From the IMG/VR virus record IMGVR_UViG_3300036770_003943, positions 124,001-188,000 of that record: a stretch of DNA of 64,000 nt; one strand, written 5' to 3'. Below, piece by piece: positions 38,201 through 47,201 of this stretch (the first letter of the stretch is position 1; each line of letters opens with the position of its first letter). The notes beneath the pieces were generated by a model. It made no database searches. It saw nothing but the letters and a program-made list of their open reading frames with translations, and was not told the origin of the DNA. The position numbers and the translations under genes were made by a program. Origin of the DNA: a virus.

Positions 38201-39372
38201 TGTATAAGTATCACCAAATTGAAGTAGTACATTTAGAAATGACAGAAGCCTGTAATGCCAGCTGCCCTATGTGTGCTCGTAACCTAAATGGAGGGGAAGT
38301 TAATCCGTATTTAGACAACAGAGAGCTTAGTATAGAAGATATACATAAAATATTTTCTCATGACTTTGTTAGACAATTGAAGCGTATTTACATGTGCGGC
38401 AATTACGGAGATCCTGCTGTGGCTCGTGATACACTGGCAGCATTTAAGTATTTTAGAAGCACAAATCCTCAGATTAATCTTAGTATGCACACTAATGGTT
38501 CAATGAAAAAACCCGAATGGTGGGCAGAACTAGCCCAGGTAATTAATCGAAAAGGATATGTGGTATTTGGTCTAGACGGACTTGAAGATACTAATCATCT
38601 ATATAGACAAGGCACAGTGTGGGCTCGTATAATGGAAAATGTAGCAGCCTTTATTGCCGCTGGCGGCCGAGCTAGATGGGATTTCATCGTCTTTGCTCAT
38701 AATGAACATCAAGTTGAAGAAGCTAAAAAGCTGTCTAACCAAATGGGCTTTGAACGTTTTCAATACAAAAAATCTGCTAGGTTTTTTAGCAATACCAAAG
38801 CTAGTACAAAGGATCAACATCAAGCACAAAACCGTCGAGGATTTACTACTTTATTACAAGCACCTACTAATCCTAAATATAGAAACTCTGTGTTAGATCA
38901 ACTCACCAAGCAGGCTAGCTCATCTGTACAGAATATTACAGTAGATAATATCGTACGTCGAGAAAATCTAGATCAAGTACAAGGCTATCAAACGTTTAGT
39001 CTAGATCCCGCCAAGAAAAAACCAATAGAACCTGTATGGGATGAAGCAGTAATTGATTGTAAAGTAGCCAAAGAAGGTAATTTGTACGTCACAGCTGAAG
39101 GTGTACTACAACCATGCTGCTGGACGGCAGGACAGATGTACCTTTGGTATTATCGACCGCAGGGTAGTCAGATGTGGCAGTTTATCAATCAAGTCGGAGT
39201 AGATAATCTAAATGCTAAAAATCACAGTGTTGAATCTATAGTGAACGGTGATTTCTTTCAGAAAGTAATTCCCGAATCATGGGCCAAACCTAGCTGTGCT
39301 GAAGGAAAAAGTGCTATGTGTGCTAAAATATGCGGCACTAAATATGATGCGTTTCAGGAACAGTTTAAATGA
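38200..39372 (+). CDS. radical SAM/SPASM enzyme 3
   Basis: 390 residues. CNASCPMC near residue 13 is CX3CX2C, followed by YMCGNYGDPA in place of the usual GGEP, then FGLDGLEDTNHLYRQG and MENVAAFIAAGG. C-terminal cysteines (VLQPCCWTAG; CAEGKSAMCAKICG) fit an auxiliary cluster. Enzyme 4 at 39369 is a close relative; both form a pair overlapping by 4 bp. Confidence 0.82.
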   Translation: MYKYHQIEVVHLEMTEACNASCPMCARNLNGGEVNPYLDNRELSIEDIHKIFSHDFVRQLKRIYMCGNYGDPAVARDTLAAFKYFRSTNPQINLSMHTNGSMKKPEWWAELAQVINRKGYVVFGLDGLEDTNHLYRQGTVWARIMENVAAFIAAGGRARWDFIVFAHNEHQVEEAKKLSNQMGFERFQYKKSARFFSNTKASTKDQHQAQNRRGFTTLLQAPTNPKYRNSVLDQLTKQASSSVQNITVDNIVRRENLDQVQGYQTFSLDPAKKKPIEPVWDEAVIDCKVAKEGNLYVTAEGVLQPCCWTAGQMYLWYYRPQGSQMWQFINQVGVDNLNAKNHSVESIVNGDFFQKVIPESWAKPSCAEGKSAMCAKICGTKYDAFQEQFK

Positions 39373-40445
39373 AGCACTACCTACCAAAGCCTAAGGTAAT
39401 TCAATTTGAACTAAGTTCGGTATGTAATCTACTTTGTCTTGGTTGTGTACGCACAGATCCCGGCAGCTTTAACACCGCTAAATCTTTTATTAATCGTAAT
39501 GAATATCTTAGCAAAGAAACTTTTTTGAAAATTTTATCAAGTGATTTTTTTAGTCCAGTTGAAAAGCTAGATTTTTGTGGAACTATAGATGATCCACTTA
39601 CTCATCCTGACTTTTTAACCATGCTAGATATGTCTTTAACAGTTAAACAATATGAAGTTATTATTCATACAAATGCCAGCTTAAGAACACCTGAATATTT
39701 TGTAAAATTGGCTAAAGTTTTAGGCAAGCATAGACAACATACTGTACACTTTAGTATTGATGGACTGGAAGATACTAATCATTTATATAGGCAAGGTAGT
39801 TCATGGTCTAAGATTATGGAGAATGCTCAGGCCTTTATTGCCGCTGGCGGCCATGCCATGTGGCAATTTTTAGTATTTCCATGGAACAAACACCAAATTG
39901 ATCTAGCTAGGCAAAAAAGTAAAGACATGGGATTTCGTTTATTTCAGCTTAGGCATGATCGTAGTCTTATCACTAAAATAGGCCTAGAAAAAGTTCAACA
40001 GCGTAAACTAATCAATAAGGTAAGCATATCAGAGCCTGGAGATTTTCATGACTTTACTCGAAGTTTAGATGTTAGACTTGCTGAGCCTGTACTGTGTAAT
40101 ACACAAAAATATAGTCAGTATTTCATAGGTCATGATGGTCGCATATGGCCGTGTTGTTTTATACATAACGGTTTTCTGGCTACTGATTCAGCTAAAACGT
40201 CTTCGCTTAAGCAAAGACTTTACACAGTCTATAACGATACTGATTGGAATAATGTAAATAATCATGAAGTTGACGATATTATACAGCATAGATTTTATGC
40301 CGAAGATTTAGTGGATAGCTGGCAGTCAACTCAGCATGGAACAGCTATGAAAGATAGAATATTTAGATGTACTGAAGTTTGTAGTAAAACCAATATAACT
40401 GAGTTACCAATTGGTAATCATGAAGTAGAAACCTTAAATGTCTGA
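39369..40445 (+). CDS. radical SAM/SPASM enzyme 4, paralogue of enzyme 3
   Basis: 358 residues. CNLLCLGC near residue 18 is CX3CX2C, then DFCGTIDDPL replaces GGEP, then FSIDGLEDTNHLYRQGSSW and AFIAAGGHA. C-terminal WPCCFIHNG and FRCTEVC match the SPASM-like end of enzyme 3. Tandem duplication with divergence is likely. Overlaps enzyme 5 by 8 bp. Confidence 0.82.
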   Translation: MKHYLPKPKVIQFELSSVCNLLCLGCVRTDPGSFNTAKSFINRNEYLSKETFLKILSSDFFSPVEKLDFCGTIDDPLTHPDFLTMLDMSLTVKQYEVIIHTNASLRTPEYFVKLAKVLGKHRQHTVHFSIDGLEDTNHLYRQGSSWSKIMENAQAFIAAGGHAMWQFLVFPWNKHQIDLARQKSKDMGFRLFQLRHDRSLITKIGLEKVQQRKLINKVSISEPGDFHDFTRSLDVRLAEPVLCNTQKYSQYFIGHDGRIWPCCFIHNGFLATDSAKTSSLKQRLYTVYNDTDWNNVNNHEVDDIIQHRFYAEDLVDSWQSTQHGTAMKDRIFRCTEVCSKTNITELPIGNHEVETLNV

Positions 40446-41847
40446 AAATAAATCACCTAGTAAAACATTTTGTATATTACCCTGGGTACACCTAAGTACT
40501 AGACCAAATGGTCATATGAGGGTCTGTTGTACTGCCAATGCCAGTAGTGTAGGACCTACCAATGATAAGAGTCACGGCGGTGAAATTGGCGTACTCAAGC
40601 AGGCAAATGGTAAACCTGCTAATCTTAATCAAACAGATTTTCTTACTAGTTGGAATAATCAGTACATGAAAAATGTTCGAATACAGATGTTAAATGGTCT
40701 AGAACCTCCTAGCTGTACCAAATGCTACAAAGAAGAACGTGCAGGTCATCAAAGTAAACGCCAATGGGAAACAAGGTATTGGAGTGAACGGGTTGATGTC
40801 GATCAACTAATAGCTAACACAGCTGAAGATGGTAGTGTACCTCCACAGGTAACCTATATTGACATGAGATTCGGGACTAAATGTAATCTAGCCTGTGTAA
40901 TGTGTAGCCCCCATGACAGTAGTTTATGGATACCTGAATGGCAAAAATTGTATCCTAAGTTTCGTAATGTCAGTTTAAAGGAAACCATGCAATGGGACAA
41001 TAAAGGACAAGTAAACGGAGCTAGCTACAATTGGCACAAAAACAATCCTAAGTTTTGGGAACAATTATGGGAGCAGGTCCCCAACATGAAACAGTTGTAT
41101 TTTGCTGGTGGTGAACCATTGATTATTGACGAACACTATGATATACTGGAAGAATGTATTCGTCAGGGATATGCCAAAGATATGGAAATACGCTATAACA
41201 GCAATGGGGTAGAATGGCGAGAAGATCTGTTTGATTTATGGCGACAGTTTAAGTTAGTTAGATTCCATTACAGTGTAGATGCCTACGGAGAAAGAAATGA
41301 TTACATTCGTTATCCTAGCAAGTGGAGTCGAAACCTAGAAGCGTTTCGTCAACTCGATACTGAAACCAGCAATAATGTTGAAGTTACCATAGCCTGTGCT
41401 GTACAAGCTCTAAATATATATTACATTCCAGAATTCTTACGTTGGAAACTTGAACACGGCTTTAAAAAAATTAACATGTGGCCTTTTGGGGCTGGGGGTA
41501 TAAACTACCATTTTGTTTATCATCCTCCGCACCTAAATGTCAAAGTTTTACCTATGTGGTTTAAAGATGAAATTGAACGCAAATACGAAGAATTTATACC
41601 ATGGTGGATTGAGAATTGGGAACTAGGTGTACCTACATGGTACAGAGGTAAGGTAACAAAAGAAAAATGGCTGGCAGCAGACTATGGCATTAGTAGACTA
41701 CGAGGTATGGTTCGTTTCGCAAAAAGCGAAGATTGGAGTTTACGCTTGCCAGAAACACAGGAATACTTAGAATTATTAGATCAACAACGAGGTACAAACT
41801 TTTATACTAGTTTTCCAGAAATGAAAGACATATTTAAAGATGTTTAA
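40438..41847 (+). CDS. radical SAM enzyme 5 (N-terminal twitch-type)
   Basis: 469 residues. N-terminal FCILPWVHLSTRPNGHMRVCC and CTKCYKEERAG give the auxiliary-cluster cysteines characteristic of the 'twitch domain' group. Core motif CNLACVMC (C149, C153, C156), then LYFAGGEPLI. Many aromatic and charged residues follow, and the end FPEMKDIFKD matches enzyme 2. Enzyme 9 at 47194 is its nearest relative here. Confidence 0.85.
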   Translation: MSENKSPSKTFCILPWVHLSTRPNGHMRVCCTANASSVGPTNDKSHGGEIGVLKQANGKPANLNQTDFLTSWNNQYMKNVRIQMLNGLEPPSCTKCYKEERAGHQSKRQWETRYWSERVDVDQLIANTAEDGSVPPQVTYIDMRFGTKCNLACVMCSPHDSSLWIPEWQKLYPKFRNVSLKETMQWDNKGQVNGASYNWHKNNPKFWEQLWEQVPNMKQLYFAGGEPLIIDEHYDILEECIRQGYAKDMEIRYNSNGVEWREDLFDLWRQFKLVRFHYSVDAYGERNDYIRYPSKWSRNLEAFRQLDTETSNNVEVTIACAVQALNIYYIPEFLRWKLEHGFKKINMWPFGAGGINYHFVYHPPHLNVKVLPMWFKDEIERKYEEFIPWWIENWELGVPTWYRGKVTKEKWLAADYGISRLRGMVRFAKSEDWSLRLPETQEYLELLDQQRGTNFYTSFPEMKDIFKDV

Positions 41848-43099
41848 CAGTAAAACTTTTTGTATAATGCCCTTTATACATCAGAATATAAAACAAGAAG
41901 GTAAGGTCAGTGCTTGTTGGCGTTATCCGGATAGGATCGGCGATTATCGCAAACAGACTTTGCCAGAAATTTGGAACAGCGAACAAACCAAAGAACTAAG
42001 ACGTAGTTTGCTTAATAATGAGCGACCGCAAGGATGTCGTAGTTGTTGGGATTTCGAAGATAGCCGAGTTCCTAGTACTAGACAAACTTGTTTGGATACT
42101 TATAAAGAACAGTATAAAATAAATTTTGATCAGATTATTGCCAAAGTAAACGATGATTACTCTATGCCTTACCAGCCACGTTCAATTGAAATACGCTTTG
42201 ATAATACCTGTAATTTTAGATGTAGACACTGCAGCCCTACTTATAGCAGCCAGTGGGAAAATTTGGCTTTTCAAAATTCCGAAGTAAAACAATTTTTTGA
42301 TCAACATGAAGTAGGCAGGTTAGAAAAAAAGCATATTAGTTTGCCCGATACAACCATGGAGGAATTCATTACAGCAATTCCTTATCTTAAAGAAGTTCTT
42401 ATCGCAGGAGGAGAACCGTTACAGCAACTAAGACATTGGCGTGCTATGGATGCTATGTTACCCTATGCTGAGAACATAACTCTTAGCTATAATAGCAATC
42501 TTAGTTCGTTAGGTATAAAAAATTATAATGTCTTAGACTATTGGCCGAAGTTTCACAAAGTTGTTCTTAGAGTAAGCATAGACGGTGATTCAAGTACCTT
42601 TAGTTATTTTAGAACCAATGGACAGCTTGATCTAGTACTGGCCAATGTTGAACAACTACATAAGTTAACCAACTTAGAAATGAGTCTAACTACCACTGTA
42701 AGCATATATAATATATCTAGACTAATTGATATAGTTAAGCTGGTAAATCAAGCAGGGGGATACTTTCATACCAGTCTTGTTCAATATCCTAGGCCCATTA
42801 ATCCTAAAGTATTACCCAAGCACATCAAAGAAAAAATTTCTGATGAATGGTATTCTTTTACCAAAACCTTGAAAGAAAACACTAGACTTTGGGAGCATGA
42901 CATTTGGCTCAATGAGGATCTAGTTGAAAAACAATGTAAACGTATCAATTGGTACGGTCACTATGTAATAAAATATATGAATGCCGAAGATTATTCCAAC
43001 AGCCTACCAAAAACTAAAGAGTACATTAGGTTCTTGGATCAACTTAACAATACTAGTTTTGCTGATGTTTATCCTGAACTTGCTGAGTTAATAAATTGA
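41840..43099 (+). CDS. radical SAM enzyme 6 (N-terminal twitch-type)
   Basis: 419 residues. FCIMPFIHQNIKQEGKVSACW and CRSCWDFED form the N-terminal cysteine set (one Cys in SACW where relatives have CC). Core CNFRCRHC near residue 128, then VLIAGGEPLQ. It overlaps enzyme 5 by 8 bp and converges with enzyme 7, overlapping it tail to tail by 31 bp. Confidence 0.85.
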   Translation: MFNSKTFCIMPFIHQNIKQEGKVSACWRYPDRIGDYRKQTLPEIWNSEQTKELRRSLLNNERPQGCRSCWDFEDSRVPSTRQTCLDTYKEQYKINFDQIIAKVNDDYSMPYQPRSIEIRFDNTCNFRCRHCSPTYSSQWENLAFQNSEVKQFFDQHEVGRLEKKHISLPDTTMEEFITAIPYLKEVLIAGGEPLQQLRHWRAMDAMLPYAENITLSYNSNLSSLGIKNYNVLDYWPKFHKVVLRVSIDGDSSTFSYFRTNGQLDLVLANVEQLHKLTNLEMSLTTTVSIYNISRLIDIVKLVNQAGGYFHTSLVQYPRPINPKVLPKHIKEKISDEWYSFTKTLKENTRLWEHDIWLNEDLVEKQCKRINWYGHYVIKYMNAEDYSNSLPKTKEYIRFLDQLNNTSFADVYPELAELIN

Positions 43100-45105
43100 T
43101 GTAAGTTAGCCAGTAAAATAGGATTTACATCGGCTAATTTGTTTGATCTTATCTTTTCCATTTTTTCAATATAGGTCATAAATTGTTCTGCCAGCTTATG
43201 ATTGCCTTTTGAACCACTACATAGTTTGCGTATTTTTTTAACACTGACTAATATAGATTCTGGTAAACTAGTATATCTAGGATGTATGGAGGTAAAATTG
43301 GCTTGATAATTATCGCACCAGTCAATAATGTTTTTGTAATAAGACTTAGGCAGTATGTTAACAGACAGATATGATGGGTCAAACGCTGGCTGTATTTTAA
43401 AAAATCCGTCATATTCTACACTGTCTAAGGAACAAGGGTTATCTTCATTAAAGTAATTTCTGTATTGATTAGTCCACCAAGTAATCAAGTCTTGAATGTT
43501 ATAGACATTTAATACGCTAAGAGTGGTGCTCATTATAATTAAAAAGTTATCGTTCTGTCGACTAATCTCAAGCCAGTAGGTTAAGGCACTGCTGACAGAA
43601 TGTTTTTCTCCTGACCAAATACTGGGATAACGTATGTAATCGTTCAATGACCCATAGCCATCTATGCTTAAATTAAGGTATATTTTTTTGAATCTATTCA
43701 AGTTGGCTAGTAATCGAGCACTTGGTATATAGCTACAGTTAGTGTATATTTCTAAACTGACCTGTTCGGGCTTTCCTTGCTCGCATATCTGGTCAATGAA
43801 CTTGACAAACTCAGGATTAATCATTGGCTCTCCGCCAGTAAATTTTACTAGATTAACCGTGAGTAAGGACTGTTTACTGAGTTTAAATTGTAAATTGTCT
43901 AATTTTGGATAGACTATTCTTTTTAAGTTCGAGTCTTTTTCTGACAACATACTGTTTAATTTTAGTTCGTCATCGTGCCAAGTTGTGCTAAGGTTGCTGT
44001 TACAAGTCAGGCAGGCCATATTACAGTAGTTCCCAAATCCTACTTCAAGAAATTCTAATCTTGGATTAGGAAACTTTGGCCTACGATGCAGATAACCATG
44101 GTTATACAATATATTTGAGCCTAATCTCATGCTCAATCCTACATCAGTTTCGTTATCAGCTTGTTCTTCTTTGTAGCATTTGTGGCAACCTTCTAAGGAT
44201 TGATTGTTTAATATATGCTGTCTTGCTGTTTGCCAATAAGGGCTGGTATAAAATACACTGTCTATATCTTGTTGACGTATACTGGGTCGTTGATCAGTCA
44301 ACTTCATATAGTCATTAATATGATCATGATTGGTGATCTTTTCATAGACACTGCGTTTATAGACTGTGTCATAACGACAACATAGTTTACTTTGACCGTC
44401 TGGCTTGTACTGTATATGATTCCATGGAAGTATACAAAAAACTGGATTCAGTTGAGCATATAACTTGCCAGCATAATTTTCATAGTGGCTATTAGTTGAA
44501 TCAACTAGTTCTATCAGTGTATTGTGGAATCTCCATCCAATGGTCCAGTTCCTATGTAGTATTTCGTTCAAGGCAAAATCAAATTTTGAGTCTTTGTACT
44601 TGGATCTATTGAAACCCATGTACATGTATTGATTTTTATTGTTGTCTAATTTAGTTAGTTTGCTTAGTATAGCTAAAAATTTATTTGTGTCGTCGACTAG
44701 GTCTACATGATGAAATTCAAATTTTGATTGACGAAATGCTTGCCAGCAGGCCTTAAAAAATTCTATATTATAGAAGTTTTCTGGTATATGTTTTTGGTAA
44801 TTATCAAGGTCAATTACCATTGGTGTTGAAAATTTTTCTTCGGCAGACAACGTTAGTTCGAACAAACTGTTGAGATCTCCGTCCCATGATAAAAGATATT
44901 TGAATATATCTATATTATTTTGATTTTTATCGTAGACAACGAATTCGGGACGATAGCCTTGTAGATCTACTGGGCTTCGATGACCAAAAGATCTTAGGAA
45001 TAATCTAAATAGGCTGTCTCCTGTACCTATGTATCTTAGAAAATTATTAGTACATCGGCCTCGTTTTTGATTAAGCAAAGCCTGGTTAATAAGAAAATAA
45101 CTCAT
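43069..45105 (-). CDS. radical SAM enzyme 7 with extra N-terminal domain, inverted
   Basis: 678 residues, the longest radical-SAM protein here and the only one of the island on the minus strand. Residues 1-220 are an added domain with no recognised family (RPEFVVYDKNQNNIDIFKYLLSWDG within). Residues from about 222: FCILPWNHIQYKPDGQSKLCC, CHKCYKEEQAD, then CNMACLTC and VKFTGGEPMI, as in the twitch group. The added domain could be a degenerate methyltransferase-like fold, but I cannot show this. It would be driven by the palindromic late box at 45118. Confidence 0.8.
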   Translation of the reverse strand: MSYFLINQALLNQKRGRCTNNFLRYIGTGDSLFRLFLRSFGHRSPVDLQGYRPEFVVYDKNQNNIDIFKYLLSWDGDLNSLFELTLSAEEKFSTPMVIDLDNYQKHIPENFYNIEFFKACWQAFRQSKFEFHHVDLVDDTNKFLAILSKLTKLDNNKNQYMYMGFNRSKYKDSKFDFALNEILHRNWTIGWRFHNTLIELVDSTNSHYENYAGKLYAQLNPVFCILPWNHIQYKPDGQSKLCCRYDTVYKRSVYEKITNHDHINDYMKLTDQRPSIRQQDIDSVFYTSPYWQTARQHILNNQSLEGCHKCYKEEQADNETDVGLSMRLGSNILYNHGYLHRRPKFPNPRLEFLEVGFGNYCNMACLTCNSNLSTTWHDDELKLNSMLSEKDSNLKRIVYPKLDNLQFKLSKQSLLTVNLVKFTGGEPMINPEFVKFIDQICEQGKPEQVSLEIYTNCSYIPSARLLANLNRFKKIYLNLSIDGYGSLNDYIRYPSIWSGEKHSVSSALTYWLEISRQNDNFLIIMSTTLSVLNVYNIQDLITWWTNQYRNYFNEDNPCSLDSVEYDGFFKIQPAFDPSYLSVNILPKSYYKNIIDWCDNYQANFTSIHPRYTSLPESILVSVKKIRKLCSGSKGNHKLAEQFMTYIEKMEKIRSNKLADVNPILLANLHQFINSASSG

Positions 45106-45117
45106 TGTGTTTTGTGT

Positions 45118-45143
45118 GATAAATATTTATCTTAGTATATAAT
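45118..45143. promoter_or_regulatory. palindromic bidirectional late box plus TAGTATATAAT
   Basis: GATAAATATTTATC (45118-45131) is a perfect 14 bp palindrome with GATAAATA readable on each strand. To the left it serves enzyme 7 (ATG 45105), to the right the operon from 45147. On the plus side TAGTATATAAT follows (TATAAT 45138-45143), as before 28661. Confidence 0.6.
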
Positions 45144-45146
45144 GAT

Positions 45147-45374
45147 ATGCCAGATCTTAAAGAACTATCCCTAAGACAGCTACAACGTGAAGCAGCTAGA
45201 GTAATCAGCAGCATGCCGGCTACCAATGATAATATTTATAAGTTTAATAAAGCCAGCAGACATAATAGTCAAGGATGGTATATAGCGGCCATAGAATGGT
45301 ATATTAATGAATATGGTGGTCTGCCCAGCGAATGTGGACCAGGCAAAGATGTAACATTTATCATGGAGGAATAA
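45147..45374 (+). CDS. small protein, function unknown, heading the second radical-SAM operon
   Basis: 75 residues (MPDLKELSLRQLQREAARVI...), no recognised family; a helical start and a mixed aromatic/Gly end (WYINEYGGLPSECGPGKD). It has one Cys and could be considered as a peptide substrate or partner, but no leader/core layout is visible. It ends one base before the nitroreductase-like gene. Confidence 0.6.
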   Translation: MPDLKELSLRQLQREAARVISSMPATNDNIYKFNKASRHNSQGWYIAAIEWYINEYGGLPSECGPGKDVTFIMEE

Positions 45375-45375
45375 T

Positions 45376-46038
45376 ATGGAAGAAATGTTTTGGAAAGAAT
45401 TGATTAAAAGTAGAGCTCAAAATTTTACATGGGATATGACTGCAGAAGTTGATAAAGAATTAATTGAAAGCATTGCTACCGACATACATCACAGAGCACC
45501 TAGTAAACAAAATAGAGTACAGTATCAGATGCATATCTTTGATTGGAGTGATAGTGAATTTAGAAATGATTTTTATCAATTTGCCGTAGATAGAGATAAT
45601 CCTAATCCAAGATATAATCCACAGACTCTCGCTCACTACTTGTTTGTTTTTGTTGGCAGAAGTCCTGGGTATTTTGCCAATAGTTTTAGTAATTGGGGTC
45701 CTGGCATTCACCCACAAATCAGCCATTTAGAAATTGGTCTTGCCAGTCATATGCTTATACATGGTGCGTTTGTTAGAGGGTTAGCCTCTGGATTTTGTAG
45801 ATGCTTTGATCACAATTATACTAAGGCACCAGCTATTGCGACGAAATTAAACTTACCATCAAACAAGTCTGATCATATATTTTTAAGTGTGGGCGTTGGT
45901 ATTGAAAGCTATAATAAATTTCAAACATTTAATCCATTTACAAATTCCATGATTCCAGTATCTAAAAACAGCGGAACCATTTGGTACCATGAACCAAAAC
46001 CTGATCCTGCTGAATACATTGTTTATCATACCGCATGA
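45376..46038 (+). CDS. nitroreductase-fold flavoprotein-like
   Basis: 220 residues. HHRAPSKQNRVQYQMHIF near residue 37 is the FMN-binding start typical of the nitroreductase family, and SHLEIGLASHMLIHGAFVRGLASGF near residue 115 matches the core helix; IFLSVGVGIE fits the glycine-rich end. Such proteins transfer hydride to varied substrates, including oxazole/thiazole oxidation in peptide modification. GGAGGAATA precedes the ATG. Overlaps enzyme 8 by 4 bp. Confidence 0.62.
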   Translation: MEEMFWKELIKSRAQNFTWDMTAEVDKELIESIATDIHHRAPSKQNRVQYQMHIFDWSDSEFRNDFYQFAVDRDNPNPRYNPQTLAHYLFVFVGRSPGYFANSFSNWGPGIHPQISHLEIGLASHMLIHGAFVRGLASGFCRCFDHNYTKAPAIATKLNLPSNKSDHIFLSVGVGIESYNKFQTFNPFTNSMIPVSKNSGTIWYHEPKPDPAEYIVYHTA

Positions 46039-47201
46039 CTGATTTAACTACTAGCGAATACGATTTTACTAAGATTCCCTATAAAGACATAGTGCGAGTT
46101 GGTCAACGCACTATGTTATATAGAGATATGTTTACAGTGAGCTGGCTATTGGGTCGCTACTGTAATTACCGTTGTAGCTACTGCTGGCCCTATGCTCGTA
46201 GTGATACCAAAGATCATCGTCCTACTCCTTTGATGTTACACACAGTAAATGAAATTAAACGTCAAGCTAGAGAACGTGGGTTTAATAGTTTTCATTTTAG
46301 TCTAAGTGGCGGAGAACCTACTTTTCATCCTTCTTACATACCCATCTTGAACCATCTCAATGAAGATGCTGCCAATACTAACTATACCAGCGTACATATG
46401 ACCAGTAACATGAGCAGACCTATTCGATGGTTTGAAAATGAATATGTTCCAGCAGTACGTAATTTTCATCGTGCTAGTATTACAGCCAGTTATCATCGAG
46501 AACATGTTAATAGTAAAGAAAAAATGGCTGAGTTTGCTGACAAGTTAATCTTATGCCAAGAATATGATACTCAAATTACCATAAACATGGTAATGGTACC
46601 AGAAAACTTTGATCAGTTATATGAAGAAGCTCTTTATTTTCATGAACGTGGAATTAATGTTACCCTAAAGCCACAGAGCGATCCTACTGCCAGTCGTGTA
46701 GTCGATGGATATACCAAAGACATGTATAAAAAATTACATAATGGTATGCCGCAACGTGCCTTTACTGAATATAAGGCCAGACGAGCCGGTCTAGTGGAAA
46801 GGCCTCGCCCAACCTATATGATTGATCGCGCCGATCCTCTTAGAGAACAACAGGCTGCTATCTCAGCTCACTATCAAATTGAGTTTATAGATAAAAATGG
46901 TCAGTCATGGTACATGGATCAAGCCGAACGGTTTAATGCTTTTAACTTTAACAATTTTAAAGATTGGGAGTGTAGCAGTGGATATCGAAGTATTATTATT
47001 CGTGAACCAGACGGCACAATTAAGCGTAGCTACAGTTGTGCCGAAGTACCCTTAGGGCATATCGAAACCGGCTTTAAGTTATATGACAAACCCATGCCAT
47101 GTGGTAGTTCTAGTTGCGTAAGTAGCGCAGATAGCAAAATACCTAAACGTGCCCCTGGAACTAAGTTACCCTTATTTCCAGTTGATCGAACTTATGAGTG
47201 A
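46035..47201 (+). CDS. radical SAM enzyme 8
   Basis: 388 residues. SWLLGRYCNYRCSYC near residue 36 (CX3CX2C) followed by FSLSGGEPTF; late cysteines CSSGYRSIII..., SYSCAEV and MPCGSSSCV may bind a second cluster. Most similar in design to enzyme 1 (W-LG--CNY-CSYC). Coupled to enzyme 9 by an 8 bp overlap. Confidence 0.82.
   Translation: MTDLTTSEYDFTKIPYKDIVRVGQRTMLYRDMFTVSWLLGRYCNYRCSYCWPYARSDTKDHRPTPLMLHTVNEIKRQARERGFNSFHFSLSGGEPTFHPSYIPILNHLNEDAANTNYTSVHMTSNMSRPIRWFENEYVPAVRNFHRASITASYHREHVNSKEKMAEFADKLILCQEYDTQITINMVMVPENFDQLYEEALYFHERGINVTLKPQSDPTASRVVDGYTKDMYKKLHNGMPQRAFTEYKARRAGLVERPRPTYMIDRADPLREQQAAISAHYQIEFIDKNGQSWYMDQAERFNAFNFNNFKDWECSSGYRSIIIREPDGTIKRSYSCAEVPLGHIETGFKLYDKPMPCGSSSCVSSADSKIPKRAPGTKLPLFPVDRTYE

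Noticed and set aside
45147-45374. A typical RiPP precursor peptide
   Set aside because: It lacks a recognisable leader/core layout, repeated core residues or a Gly-Gly type cleavage site, so it is kept as an unknown protein.
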